Below are positions 24,937 through 31,748 of a stretch of 47,638 bases of DNA, in pieces. The stretch is taken from positions 1 to 47,638 of the forward strand of contig UQGS01000011.1 in NCBI GenBank assembly GCA_900540685.1, written 5' to 3'. Numbering within the stretch: the first letter of the stretch is position 1; each line of letters opens with the position of its first letter. Source of the stretch: an uncultured Catenibacterium sp. Lineage in GTDB: Bacteria; Bacillota_I; Bacilli_A; Erysipelotrichales; Coprobacillaceae. Below the pieces are notes generated by a model, which worked only from the letters and a program-made list of their open reading frames with translations, did not search any database and was not told the DNA's origin. Both the position numbers and the translations under genes were made by a program.

Positions 24937-24999
24937 CGTATTTCTAAAGAAACACACATTGTTGTTTCCTTGGAAATACGTCCCAGATTATTCTGGGAC
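24937..24999 (-). promoter_or_regulatory. Two consecutive hairpins between precursor and radical SAM genes
   Basis: Just after the precursor stop, GTCCCAGA and TCTGGGAC (24980-24999) form an 8-bp stem around a 4-base loop without a T-run. Next, 17-base arms at 24937-24953 and 24964-24980 pair at 15 positions. Together they fill most of the gap to the radical SAM start. They probably stabilise the precursor message or let only part of transcription through, so that more peptide than enzyme is made. Confidence 0.65.
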
Positions 25000-25006
25000 A
25001 TACTCA

Positions 25007-25189
25007 TTACTTATCACCTGCGCCACAAGCTGTACCACAAGCAGCTGGTTTGTCATCAGCGCCACATGCTGCAGGTTTATCGCCTGCACCACATGCTGTA
25101 CCACAAGCAGCTGGTTTATCGCCTGCACCACATGCAGTTGATGGAGCAGCTGTATTTTCATTCCAGTCTGCAATATTTGAAAGAGCCAT
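25007..25189 (-). CDS. ACGX-repeat RiPP precursor peptide
   Basis: 60 residues: a short leader (MALSNIADWNENTAAPST) and a repeat core with six ACG units, at Cys20, 29, 33, 42, 51 and 55 (spacing 9, 4, 9, 9, 4), each ACG followed by A or T and mostly linked by GDKPA. The core contains only A, C, D, G, K, P and T. A strong AAGGAGG site lies seven bases before ATG. The gene is followed by the radical SAM/SPASM gene in the same direction. Peptides of this kind form the ACGX-repeat family (TIGR04341 by memory), thought to be matured by the neighbouring enzyme. Other frames over the same DNA are longer or similar but lack start signals. Confidence 0.88.
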   Translation of the reverse strand: MALSNIADWNENTAAPSTACGAGDKPAACGTACGAGDKPAACGADDKPAACGTACGAGDK

Positions 25190-25240
25190 TGTTGTTACCT
25201 CCTTTATAGATTCAGCGAGCCATTACTCTCTGTAGTTCCT

Positions 25241-25285
25241 ATTTTAAATAGAATGAGTAATTCCACAAGTACGCACAATATTGTG
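25241..25285 (-). promoter_or_regulatory. Promoter of the ACGX operon with palindromes at the -35 box
   Basis: On the minus strand TAAAAT (25241-25246) and TTGTGG (25263-25268) are 16 bases apart. CCACAA (25263-25268) and TTGTGG (25281-25286) are inverted repeats, and CACAATATTGTG (25274-25285) is a perfect 12-bp palindrome. Slightly further, TAGTTAC (25289-25295) and GTAACTA (25302-25308) form another inverted repeat. The divergent HxlR protein is the likely binder. Confidence 0.55.
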
Positions 25286-25335
25286 GTATAGTTACCTCAA
25301 AGTAACTAATGATCATAACTTGAATAATAAAAAAT

Positions 25336-25362
25336 CCAATAGTATACTAAAGATACTATTGG
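25336..25362 (+). promoter_or_regulatory. Perfect inverted repeat covering the hxlR ribosome-binding site
   Basis: CCAATAGTAT and ATACTATTGG are exact 10-base arms around ACTAAAG. The right arm ends in the first two G of the GGAGG ribosome-binding site (25361-25365). It could be the HxlR operator (YodB-type sites also use TACT/AGTA half-sites) or an RNA hairpin that hides the ribosome-binding site. Confidence 0.65.
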
Positions 25363-25375
25363 AGGATTGATTCAT

Positions 25376-25702
25376 ATGAGCGAGAAGACAAAAGAGTTGC
25401 CTGCATGTCCTGTAGAAACAACACTCACTTTAATTGGAAATAAGTGGAAAGTACTAATTATGAGAGATCTGCTTACTGGCACAAAACGTTTTGGTGAATT
25501 AAAGAAATCTCTTAGATCCGTTTCACAAAAAGTACTTACAGCACAGCTTCGTGCTATGGAAGAGGATGGACTTATTCATAGAGAAGTGTATGCGGAAGTA
25601 CCTCCTAGAGTTGAATATTCGTTGACTGAATTAGGTTGGAGTTTAAAACCCATTCTAGATGCTATGGTCATCTGGGGTAACAATTATAAAAATCAAGCAT
25701 AA
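25376..25702 (+). CDS. HxlR-family (YodB-like) redox-type regulator
   Basis: 108 residues. The N-terminal CPVETTLTLIGNKWKVLIMRDLLTGTKRFGELKKSL, with Cys11 before the helix, is the HxlR signature; family members such as YodB sense quinones, aldehydes or thiol stress through this Cys. The wing region reads SQKVLTAQLRAMEEDGLI and VEYSLTELGWSL. ATG 25376 follows GGAGG; a TTG nine bases upstream overlaps the binding site. It is divergent from the ACGX operon with several palindromes between them, so it probably controls that operon. A terminator follows. Confidence 0.88.
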   Translation: MSEKTKELPACPVETTLTLIGNKWKVLIMRDLLTGTKRFGELKKSLRSVSQKVLTAQLRAMEEDGLIHREVYAEVPPRVEYSLTELGWSLKPILDAMVIWGNNYKNQA

Positions 25703-25703
25703 G

Positions 25704-25729
25704 AAAAACGACCGCGAGGTCGTTTTCCT
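25704..25729. terminator. Bidirectional terminator between hxlR and ABC transporter genes
   Basis: AAAACGACC and GGTCGTTTT arms enclose GCGA. The A- and T-rich ends serve both convergent genes. The T-run touches the last base of the ABC transporter stop codon. Confidence 0.88.
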
Positions 25730-27462
25730 TATTTCATCAATTCTTGTGTATGTACTAATTGTGCATAAGCACCATCTTTTTCTAACAATTCATGATGCGT
25801 TCCTAATTCAATGATTCTTCCTTCATCAATAACCGCAATACGGTTTGCATTCTTGACTGTAGATAAACGATGCGCAATCACAATTGTAGTACGTCCTTGA
25901 GATAACTTATCAAATGTTTCCTGAATCTTTGCTTCAGTGACACTATCTAATGCACTTGTTGCTTCATCTAGAATAAGGACTGGTGGATTCTTTAAGAAGA
26001 TTCTGGCGATAGAGATACGCTGTTTCTGTCCACCAGATAATAATACACCACGTTCTCCTACATTGGTTTCAAAACCATCAGGCATTTCCATGATATCATC
26101 ATAGATTTCTGCAAGCTTGGCTGCTTCAATAATATCTTCCATTGTCGCATCTAATTTACCATAACGGATATTTTCCGCAATACTATCCGCAAATAAGAAG
26201 ACATCCTGTGAAACAACACCGATGTTGTTATGGAGTGATGTTTGAGTAACATCTCTGACATCATGACCATCTACTAAGATAGATCCTTTTGTGACATCAT
26301 AGAATCTAGGAATCAGCTGAGATAAAGTTGTTTTACCTCCTCCTGATGATCCGACTAAGGCAAGTGTTTCACCTGGATGAATATGTAGATCAACATCTGT
26401 GAGGATATCTCTGTCTTCTTCATACGCAAAGCTGACATGATCAATATCAATCTGTCCAGTTACATCTGTAAGTTCCATTGCATCAGGACGATCTTCTAAT
26501 TGAGGTTTTGTATTAAGTAGTTCTACAAAACGATGGAGACCTGCAGTTCCATTCGCAAATAATTCCGCAAAGTTAGATAATTTACGGACTGGATTCACAA
26601 ATGTAGAGACATATAAACTAAAAGTAATCAAATCAATTGTATCCATCTTACCCTGCATAATAAGAGCACCACCTACCGCAATAACGATGAGTGATAATGT
26701 ACACATGAAGAATTCCATAATCGCATTAAAGCGACCCATCGCTTTATGGAACTGCTTCTTAGATGTCTTATATGTATCATTGGATGTATTGAACTTCTGC
26801 TGTTCAATTGTTTCATTCGCAAAGGCCTTGGCTGTTTTCATACCAGTAAGTCCTGATTCGATATCAGTATTGATGACTGCAACTTTCTGTTTAACACGAA
26901 TTGAAGCTTCACTCATAGAGTGACGTGATTTCCATACGACAAGTATGAAAACAGGAATCATAATCGCAATGACTAAAGCTAAACGCCATTCGATTGTGAA
27001 CATGATAATAATAGAACCGATAATAGTGACTGTAGAGATAAATAAGTCTTCTGGTCCATGGTGCGCAAGTTCTGTAATGTCAAATAAATCAGTTGTTAGA
27101 CGGCTCATTAATTGTCCAATACGGTTATTATCAAAATAACCATAGCTTAATGACTGCATATGTTCAAATAAGTCCTTACGCATATCTGCTTCTACAAGAA
27201 TACCAAATGTATGCCCATAATAACAAATTATATAAGTAAAGAATGAACGTACTAAATATGCGAATAAGAAGATGATCATGACCATCCAGAATGTTTTATA
27301 AATACTATTTGGTAGTAATGTATACATACACCATCTAGAAACAAACGGAAAAGCGAGATCAATTAAAGAAATCATTAACGCACATGCAAGGTCTAAGAAG
27401 AATAAACGACGATGTGGTTTAAAGTAAGATATAAATGTTTGAAAATCAGTTTTTTGTTTCAT
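25729..27462 (-). CDS. ABC exporter half-transporter (MsbA/LmrA-like)
   Basis: 577 residues. An N-terminal membrane domain with six helices (about 20-300) is fused to an ATPase domain (about 335-577). The ATPase shows Walker A GSSGGGKTT, Q-loop GVVSQDVFLF, signature LSGGQKQR, Walker B VLILDEATSALD and the H-loop IAHRLST. As a homodimer it would export drugs, lipids or peptides. It is convergent with hxlR and lies near the ACGX operon but on its own promoter, so a role in exporting the peptide is possible but not supported by an operon link. It lacks the C39 peptidase domain found in some peptide exporters. Confidence 0.9.
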   Translation of the reverse strand: MKQKTDFQTFISYFKPHRRLFFLDLACALMISLIDLAFPFVSRWCMYTLLPNSIYKTFWMVMIIFLFAYLVRSFFTYIICYYGHTFGILVEADMRKDLFEHMQSLSYGYFDNNRIGQLMSRLTTDLFDITELAHHGPEDLFISTVTIIGSIIIMFTIEWRLALVIAIMIPVFILVVWKSRHSMSEASIRVKQKVAVINTDIESGLTGMKTAKAFANETIEQQKFNTSNDTYKTSKKQFHKAMGRFNAIMEFFMCTLSLIVIAVGGALIMQGKMDTIDLITFSLYVSTFVNPVRKLSNFAELFANGTAGLHRFVELLNTKPQLEDRPDAMELTDVTGQIDIDHVSFAYEEDRDILTDVDLHIHPGETLALVGSSGGGKTTLSQLIPRFYDVTKGSILVDGHDVRDVTQTSLHNNIGVVSQDVFLFADSIAENIRYGKLDATMEDIIEAAKLAEIYDDIMEMPDGFETNVGERGVLLSGGQKQRISIARIFLKNPPVLILDEATSALDSVTEAKIQETFDKLSQGRTTIVIAHRLSTVKNANRIAVIDEGRIIELGTHHELLEKDGAYAQLVHTQELMK

Positions 27463-27500
27463 AGTGATCCTCCCTCGGATTATTATGACATATTTTAAAC

Positions 27501-28262
27501 TTAAAGTAACTCATAATGTTTCAAAGCTTTATAGATTCCTTCATTATCCACTGTATCAGTGATATAAGTAGCCTGTTGTTTTAAGACATCGACACCATTT
27601 CCCATCGCAATACGCACACCTGCTTCTCTAAACATCGCCTGATCATTATAGCCATCACCAAACGCATAAGCATCTTCTTTAGTGAGTGAGAAATAATCTA
27701 TGATATACTTAATTGCATGTCCCTTATCAAAGATAAGGGTAGACGTATCACATGAACCAGTACCTCCATGATCATTAATAATACGATCATCTTTAAAAGC
27801 TTCTATCATTGTATCTCTCTTTTGTAGCGTATCATAGAAGAAGTCACATGTATAATAAGTCCCTTCTTCATCTTTAATATGTTCTTCACCATACTCTTTC
27901 TTAATATGTTTTAATACATCCCCTTCTAAATGATAAGGAGTAGAGAATGTATCAGAGACAAAGAGTCCTCCACATCCTAGATCATCTAGCTTCTTTTTTA
28001 GTTCTTCTACTTCATCTTGTGTAAATGGAACACCATGAAGCTTCTTTCCCTTATAACTGATATAGCGACCATTACATGAAATAATACCTGAAACGAGTTT
28101 TCCAAATAACTTCTCTGCATAATAAGGTGCACGCCCTGTACAGATAAATGTATCATAGCCCTTCTCTTTTAATGCGACTAATGCTTTCTTATTAGATTCT
28201 GGAATATGTCCATGAATAGCCAATGTTCCATCAATATCAAAAAATAATACCTTATTCATCAT
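27501..28262 (-). CDS. HAD-superfamily phosphatase, Cof type
   Basis: 253 residues. Motif I FFDIDGTLA (Asp nucleophile and Asp acid), motif II ICTGRAP, a lysine in FDKGHAIKYI, and motif IV AFGDGYNDQAMFREAGVRIAMGNG are all present. The cap domain between about residues 80 and 180 is of the C2B/Cof type, as in phosphatases for sugar phosphates, FMN or PLP. It works in the cytoplasm; the substrate is unknown. Either of two adjacent ATG codons can be the start behind AGGAGG. Confidence 0.9.
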   Translation of the reverse strand: MMNKVLFFDIDGTLAIHGHIPESNKKALVALKEKGYDTFICTGRAPYYAEKLFGKLVSGIISCNGRYISYKGKKLHGVPFTQDEVEELKKKLDDLGCGGLFVSDTFSTPYHLEGDVLKHIKKEYGEEHIKDEEGTYYTCDFFYDTLQKRDTMIEAFKDDRIINDHGGTGSCDTSTLIFDKGHAIKYIIDYFSLTKEDAYAFGDGYNDQAMFREAGVRIAMGNGVDVLKQQATYITDTVDNEGIYKALKHYELL

Positions 28263-28286
28263 CTATTCCTCCTTGTTTCTATTCTA

Positions 28287-28324
28287 TCAAAAAAATCAGA
28301 AGAGATTAATGTCCCTTCTGATTT
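28287..28324 (-). terminator. Terminator of the 36-residue membrane peptide gene
   Basis: On the minus strand ATCAGAAG and CTTCTGAT enclose a 12-base loop and are followed by TTTTTTTG. The stem overlaps the final codons of the small gene. Confidence 0.78.
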
Positions 28325-28416
28325 CTATATGCATAGTATTTTAATTGTGTCTTCACTTTATGACTGATACATACAAACCCTAGTGAACACAATATCACAA
28401 GTATATCTCTCATCAT
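28306..28416 (-). CDS. Small membrane peptide, 36 residues
   Basis: A 36-residue peptide with two Met at the start, one hydrophobic helix (DILVILCSLGFVCIS) and a basic tail (HKVKTQLKYYAYRNQKGH). Expression signals are strong: AGGAGG seven bases before ATG, a promoter at 28445-28473 and an intrinsic terminator. The layout (one membrane helix, charged C-terminus, own promoter and terminator) resembles small membrane toxins of type I systems such as Fst, but I see no clear antisense RNA. It could also be a small membrane-complex subunit. I do not recognise a family. Confidence 0.6.
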   Translation of the reverse strand: MMRDILVILCSLGFVCISHKVKTQLKYYAYRNQKGH

Positions 28417-28444
28417 ATATGTACCTCCTAGTTAGGATATACTA

Positions 28445-28473
28445 ACTATATACAATTTAAGAGAAATATGCAA
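28445..28473 (-). promoter_or_regulatory. Promoter of the 36-residue peptide gene
   Basis: On the minus strand TTGCAT (28468-28473) and TATAGT (28445-28450) are 17 bases apart, a near-consensus sigma-A promoter. The start of transcription would lie about 30 bases before the ATG. A small inverted repeat (GTTAG/CTAAC) lies in the leader. Confidence 0.7.
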
Positions 28474-28478
28474 ATGAT

Positions 28479-29792
28479 TTATCTTGTGAATATTGTACAG
28501 TCTGAGATATGTGTATCTTCTTCCTGTAGATGATAGATAATCTGACTCACTACATAATAACCATTATTCACAAAGATTTCGATAATACCTTCATCATAAT
28601 AGATATCTAAGTCACACTGACCATTTAAGACAGGTGTCTTATGCACATTATATAAATCATCATTATTCACAGAAACTGCTGTACGATCTACGACTAACTG
28701 ATCATCAATATAAGAAATCTTCACACCACCTAAAGTGATTGTTTCATTGTCTTCTAATGTTGTTTTCATTAAGAAAGGTTCATCAAAGTCGATTGTTTCT
28801 GTTTGATGCACAAATGTATTTTTAATAAGTGGATGAACATCCTGATATACATGACCATCTTTATAAGATAAGTGACGAGGCATTGTGAATAAACCAATCC
28901 ATTCTTCCCCTTCTAATACTTCCTTCATTCTCATCCAGCCTAAGATTGTACGTTTATTGTTTTCATCCAAGAATGTCTGAGGGGCATAGAAATCAAAGCC
29001 ATAGTCAATAAACATAAGGTCTCCTGCCTTAGACATTGTACATGTTTCTTCATCAAAATTGACTGGCATAATAGCCGCATTACTATTAGGACGTGGATAA
29101 CCATCTAGGTTTTCTGGTGAGAAGACTAAGAAGTATTGTCCATCACATTCAAATAGATCAGGACATTCCCACATGTTTCCAATATCAGGATCAGTATATC
29201 TATTCTTATAAGTAAATGTCATACCATCTTCACTTTCATAGAATAATACTTCACCATCAAAATCATCACCATGAGGAATCTTACTTCCTAGAATCATATA
29301 AACATGTCCATTCTTACCTAACCAGACTTTAGGATCTCTTGTATGTTGTAGATGTCCTAAAGAAGGATCAGTAATCACATCGACGACCTTATATTTTGCG
29401 TCTTTATTATTGAAGTGATATCCATCATCACTAATGAGTAATGCCTGTGATGCGATTAAGTCATCCTTAATAAGTGGCTTATGGATATATTCAGGGTTTT
29501 CAATACGATACTTAATAGCTGTGTAATATAAATACATCTTGCCATTATAGTTTAATGCAGAACCTGAGAAGATTCCATTTCTGTCATAATCCTTAGAAGG
29601 ATATAACGCAATTGGGAGATGCTTGAAATTCATAAAGTCTTTAGTGACTGCATGTCCCCAATGCATTGTGCCCCATGATGTATCATATGGGAAATGCTGG
29701 TAGAAGATATGATATTCTCCATTAAAGTAGTTTAGCCCATTAGGATCATTGATCCAGTTTCTAGGTGCTGTAAAGTGTATTTTTGGTCTCAT
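28479..29792 (-). CDS. Glycoside hydrolase family 32 (sucrose-6-phosphate hydrolase/fructosidase)
   Basis: 437 residues. WINDPNG (Asp16, nucleophile), HTRDPKVW (transition-state Asp) and MWECPDLF (Glu, acid/base) are the three catalytic motifs of GH32, in the five-bladed propeller part. The C-terminal beta sandwich (about 330-437) is present but short. No signal peptide is seen, so it acts in the cytoplasm, cutting sucrose, sucrose-6-phosphate or short fructans. No sugar transporter or regulator lies next to it. It has GGAGG before ATG and its own promoter. Confidence 0.9.
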   Translation of the reverse strand: MRPKIHFTAPRNWINDPNGLNYFNGEYHIFYQHFPYDTSWGTMHWGHAVTKDFMNFKHLPIALYPSKDYDRNGIFSGSALNYNGKMYLYYTAIKYRIENPEYIHKPLIKDDLIASQALLISDDGYHFNNKDAKYKVVDVITDPSLGHLQHTRDPKVWLGKNGHVYMILGSKIPHGDDFDGEVLFYESEDGMTFTYKNRYTDPDIGNMWECPDLFECDGQYFLVFSPENLDGYPRPNSNAAIMPVNFDEETCTMSKAGDLMFIDYGFDFYAPQTFLDENNKRTILGWMRMKEVLEGEEWIGLFTMPRHLSYKDGHVYQDVHPLIKNTFVHQTETIDFDEPFLMKTTLEDNETITLGGVKISYIDDQLVVDRTAVSVNNDDLYNVHKTPVLNGQCDLDIYYDEGIIEIFVNNGYYVVSQIIYHLQEEDTHISDCTIFTR

Positions 29793-29817
29793 TATATTAT
29801 TCCTCCATCTCTATACT

Positions 29818-29845
29818 ATTATAATGAAATCGGTCACACATTCAA
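29818..29845 (-). promoter_or_regulatory. Promoter of the GH32 gene
   Basis: On the minus strand TTGAAT (29840-29845) and a perfect TATAAT (29818-29823) are 16 bases apart, about 25 bases upstream of the GH32 start. It lies just after the terminator of the upstream gene. Confidence 0.65.
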
Positions 29846-29873
29846 TAAAAAAGAAGCACTTGCATACTTCTTA
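29846..29873 (-). terminator. Terminator of the histidine phosphatase gene
   Basis: On the minus strand AAGAAG and CTTCTT close a loop and are followed by TTTTATTG. It begins at the stop codon. Confidence 0.7.
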
Positions 29874-30407
29874 ATACTCATATTTCTTGAGTTCACAATT
29901 CTTAATCCCAAAGGCTGAGAATTCATCATTGGTCATATCATGGAAATAAGATTCAATAATACGAGAGATACCATTATGAGCAACTAAGAGATACACATGT
30001 TCCTCATCTTTCTTCACATCATCTAATAAACTATAGATACGATGCGCAAGATGCAACATTGTTTCTCCTCCCTCAAAAGAATTCACAAAACATGTCTTTG
30101 CCTGTTTGAATTCTTCCCCATTTCTAGGTGTCGATTCATATTTTCCGAAGTTCTGTTCCTTAAGTCTTAATTCTTCTCTTGCTGGTATACCTGTGATCTC
30201 TGCAATATGTAAGGCCGTATCCTTTGCACGACTTAAAGGTGAATAAAGAATTTGATCTATGTGAATATGATTATCTCTAATATATTGTCCAAGCTCAAGA
30301 GCCTGCTTATGTCCTAGATCTGTTAAGGCAATGTCCGTTGCCCCACATATCTTATTTTCTACATTCCAGATAGTCTGACCATGACGTGTAAAATAGAAAT
30401 GTCCCAT
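29871..30407 (-). CDS. Histidine phosphatase family protein (phosphoglycerate-mutase-like)
   Basis: 178 residues. FYFTRHGQTIWN holds the phosphorylated His9 in the RHG motif; YSPLSRAKDTA, LKEQNFGKYES and LLVAHNG (second His) complete the active site. Such small members hydrolyse sugar phosphates, nucleotides or cobalamin precursors rather than acting as mutases. It overlaps the glutaredoxin-like gene by one base (TAATG), so both are made from one message. The substrate is unknown. Confidence 0.88.
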   Translation of the reverse strand: MGHFYFTRHGQTIWNVENKICGATDIALTDLGHKQALELGQYIRDNHIHIDQILYSPLSRAKDTALHIAEITGIPAREELRLKEQNFGKYESTPRNGEEFKQAKTCFVNSFEGGETMLHLAHRIYSLLDDVKKDEEHVYLLVAHNGISRIIESYFHDMTNDEFSAFGIKNCELKKYEY

Positions 30408-30685
30408 TACTTTAAAGCCTCATCAAAGACACGTTTGAAGTTTGCCTTGATTGAATCATAATCATCCTGGATTGTACATTCAAATAACTTCTCATTTCCA
30501 ATAAATAAAGAAGGTACTGCATAATAGTTATAGTTTTCAGCTAAAGCGACATTTTCACTCTCTTCAATCTGTTCTATATCTAATGACTTATATTCAGGAT
30601 TTTCTACCATTAATTCTTTCATTGCCTTTTCTGCTTTCTTACAGAATGGACACTCTTCTAAATAAAACATTGTGATCTTTTTCAT
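30407..30685 (-). CDS. Glutaredoxin/thioredoxin-like protein
   Basis: About 92 residues in a thioredoxin fold. The active site CPFC follows a beta strand (ITMFYLEECPFCKKAEKAM), and the cis-proline segment reads AVPSLFIGNEKLF. It should reduce disulfides or mixed thiols in the cytoplasm. ATG 30685 lies six bases after GAGGA; an in-frame ATG two codons earlier is too close to that site. It shares a message with the histidine phosphatase; the functional link is unclear. Confidence 0.85.
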   Translation of the reverse strand: MKKITMFYLEECPFCKKAEKAMKELMVENPEYKSLDIEQIEESENVALAENYNYYAVPSLFIGNEKLFECTIQDDYDSIKANFKRVFDEALK

Positions 30686-30842
30686 ACACATTCCTCACTT
30701 TCATACCTCTATTATTCTCTTTTTTATATCATTTATCAACTTATTTGACTTAAATGTAAGTGCTTAGTATTTTAGTTTTAACTTCAAATTAGTATATTTG
30801 TTATACAATTATGGCCGATTTGTCACTTTTACCCCTTATACA

Positions 30843-30902
30843 TTTGATTTTTAAAATCAAAGGTCTATAATGCAAGTCAAGGAATAGTTTGATATTCCAA
30901 GT
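30843..30902 (+). promoter_or_regulatory. Promoter and FabT-like operators of the fatty acid operon
   Basis: TTGATT (30844-30849) and TATAAT (30866-30871) are 16 bases apart. A palindrome TTTGATTTT-T-AAAATCAAA (30843-30861) covers the -35 box, and AGTTTGATATTCCAAGT (30886-30902) partly matches the FabT consensus ANTTTGATTATCAAATT. The second site also forms a GGAATA/TATTCC hairpin in the leader. A further promoter-like pair, TTGACT (30745-30750) with TATTTT (30768-30773), lies upstream. The rest of 30692-30842 holds nothing else I recognise. Confidence 0.6.
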
Positions 30903-30920
30903 AGTAAAAAGGAGAATGAT

Positions 30921-31460
30921 ATGAAATCTAATGTTTCAAATCTAGTCAGAGACGCATTAATGTTAGGAGTTCTCATCTGTTTATCACAGATATCTGTCGC
31001 ATTACCTACAGCTGTTCCTATCACATTGCAGACCCTGGCCATCTATCTCATTGCGTGTCTTATGACACCAAACCATGCATTCTATACAGTGCTTTGTTAT
31101 TTGATTATGGGAGCTATTGGTCTTCCAGTATTTAGTAATTTTAGTAGTGGTATGGGTGCTCTTATAGGTCCAACAGGAGGCTTCTTATTCAGTTTTCCTA
31201 TTATGGCATTAGTGATGAGTACTATTATTACTCATGACCGTTCAGTTAAGGGACATATTCTTGCCATGATTATTGGAACAGCTATTACTTATGGACTTGG
31301 AAGTATTTACTTCATGTATACAATGAAAGCTGCACTTCTAAGTACATTAATGACTTGTGTATTCCCATTCTTACTTGGTGATGCATTAAAGATTGCAGTA
31401 AGCTGCATGATCGCATTGAAATTAGAAAAGATTGTATTAAAAAAGACAGTATTGTCATAA
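30921..31460 (+). CDS. bioY: BioY biotin transporter, ECF S component
   Basis: 179 residues with six membrane helices. The BioY pattern is clear: ALPTAVPITLQTLAIYLIACLM, then GLPVFSNFSSGMGALIGPTGGFLFSFP, which binds biotin. BioY works with the ECF ATPase module (EcfA, EcfA', EcfT), not encoded here. It opens the fatty acid operon, 13 bases before the ACP gene, so biotin uptake is tied to the making of acetyl-CoA carboxylase, whose carrier protein needs biotin. No biotin synthesis genes are seen, which suggests the cell depends on uptake. Confidence 0.92.
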   Translation: MKSNVSNLVRDALMLGVLICLSQISVALPTAVPITLQTLAIYLIACLMTPNHAFYTVLCYLIMGAIGLPVFSNFSSGMGALIGPTGGFLFSFPIMALVMSTIITHDRSVKGHILAMIIGTAITYGLGSIYFMYTMKAALLSTLMTCVFPFLLGDALKIAVSCMIALKLEKIVLKKTVLS

Positions 31461-31473
31461 GGAGGATATAAAC

Positions 31474-31704
31474 ATGACAACATTTGATAAGGTAAAAGAT
31501 ATTATTGTAGATTCACTTAGCTGTGATGAAGAACAGGTAACATTAGAAGCATCTTTAAAGGATGATCTTGATGCAGATTCATTAGATGCCGTTGAATTAA
31601 TCATGGCTGTAGAAGATGAATTCGATGTACAGATTCCTGATGAAGAAGCTAACAAAATGGCTACTGTAAAGGACATTGTTGATTACTTAGAAGCAAATGC
31701 TTAA
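31474..31704 (+). CDS. acpP: Acyl carrier protein
   Basis: 76 residues, strongly acidic. LDADSLDAVELIMAVEDEF has Ser36 in the DSL motif, which receives the phosphopantetheine arm. It carries the growing acyl chain between the Fab enzymes encoded downstream. GGAGGATATAAAC precedes ATG. It is the second gene of the operon and ends 44 bases before accB, with a FabT-like box in the gap. Confidence 0.95.
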   Translation: MTTFDKVKDIIVDSLSCDEEQVTLEASLKDDLDADSLDAVELIMAVEDEFDVQIPDEEANKMATVKDIVDYLEANA

Positions 31705-31720
31705 TTTTTTAAATAAATAG

Positions 31721-31733
31721 TTTGAATTTCAAA
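31721..31733 (+). promoter_or_regulatory. FabT-like palindrome before accB
   Basis: TTTGAATTTCAAA is a near-perfect palindrome with the TTTGA-N3-TCAAA layout of FabT sites. It lies between the acpP stop and the accB start, close to the accB ribosome-binding site. It may let the FabT-like repressor act inside the operon. Confidence 0.6.
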
Positions 31734-31748
31734 GAAAGAAGGTTTTCT

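Noticed and set aside
25007..25140. Possible CRISPR or satellite repeat
   Set aside because: The repeats are short, imperfect and in frame with the peptide's ACG units; there are no equal spacers.
24853..25235. Several open frames on both strands over the ACG-repeat region
   Set aside because: The DNA repeat keeps stops out of several frames. Only the minus-strand frame 25007-25189 has a strong ribosome-binding site and a meaningful repeat (ACG units) beside a radical SAM gene.
25729..27462. Dedicated exporter of the ACGX peptide
   Set aside because: The ABC gene is in its own unit behind a terminator and lacks a peptidase domain. Nearness alone does not support the role.
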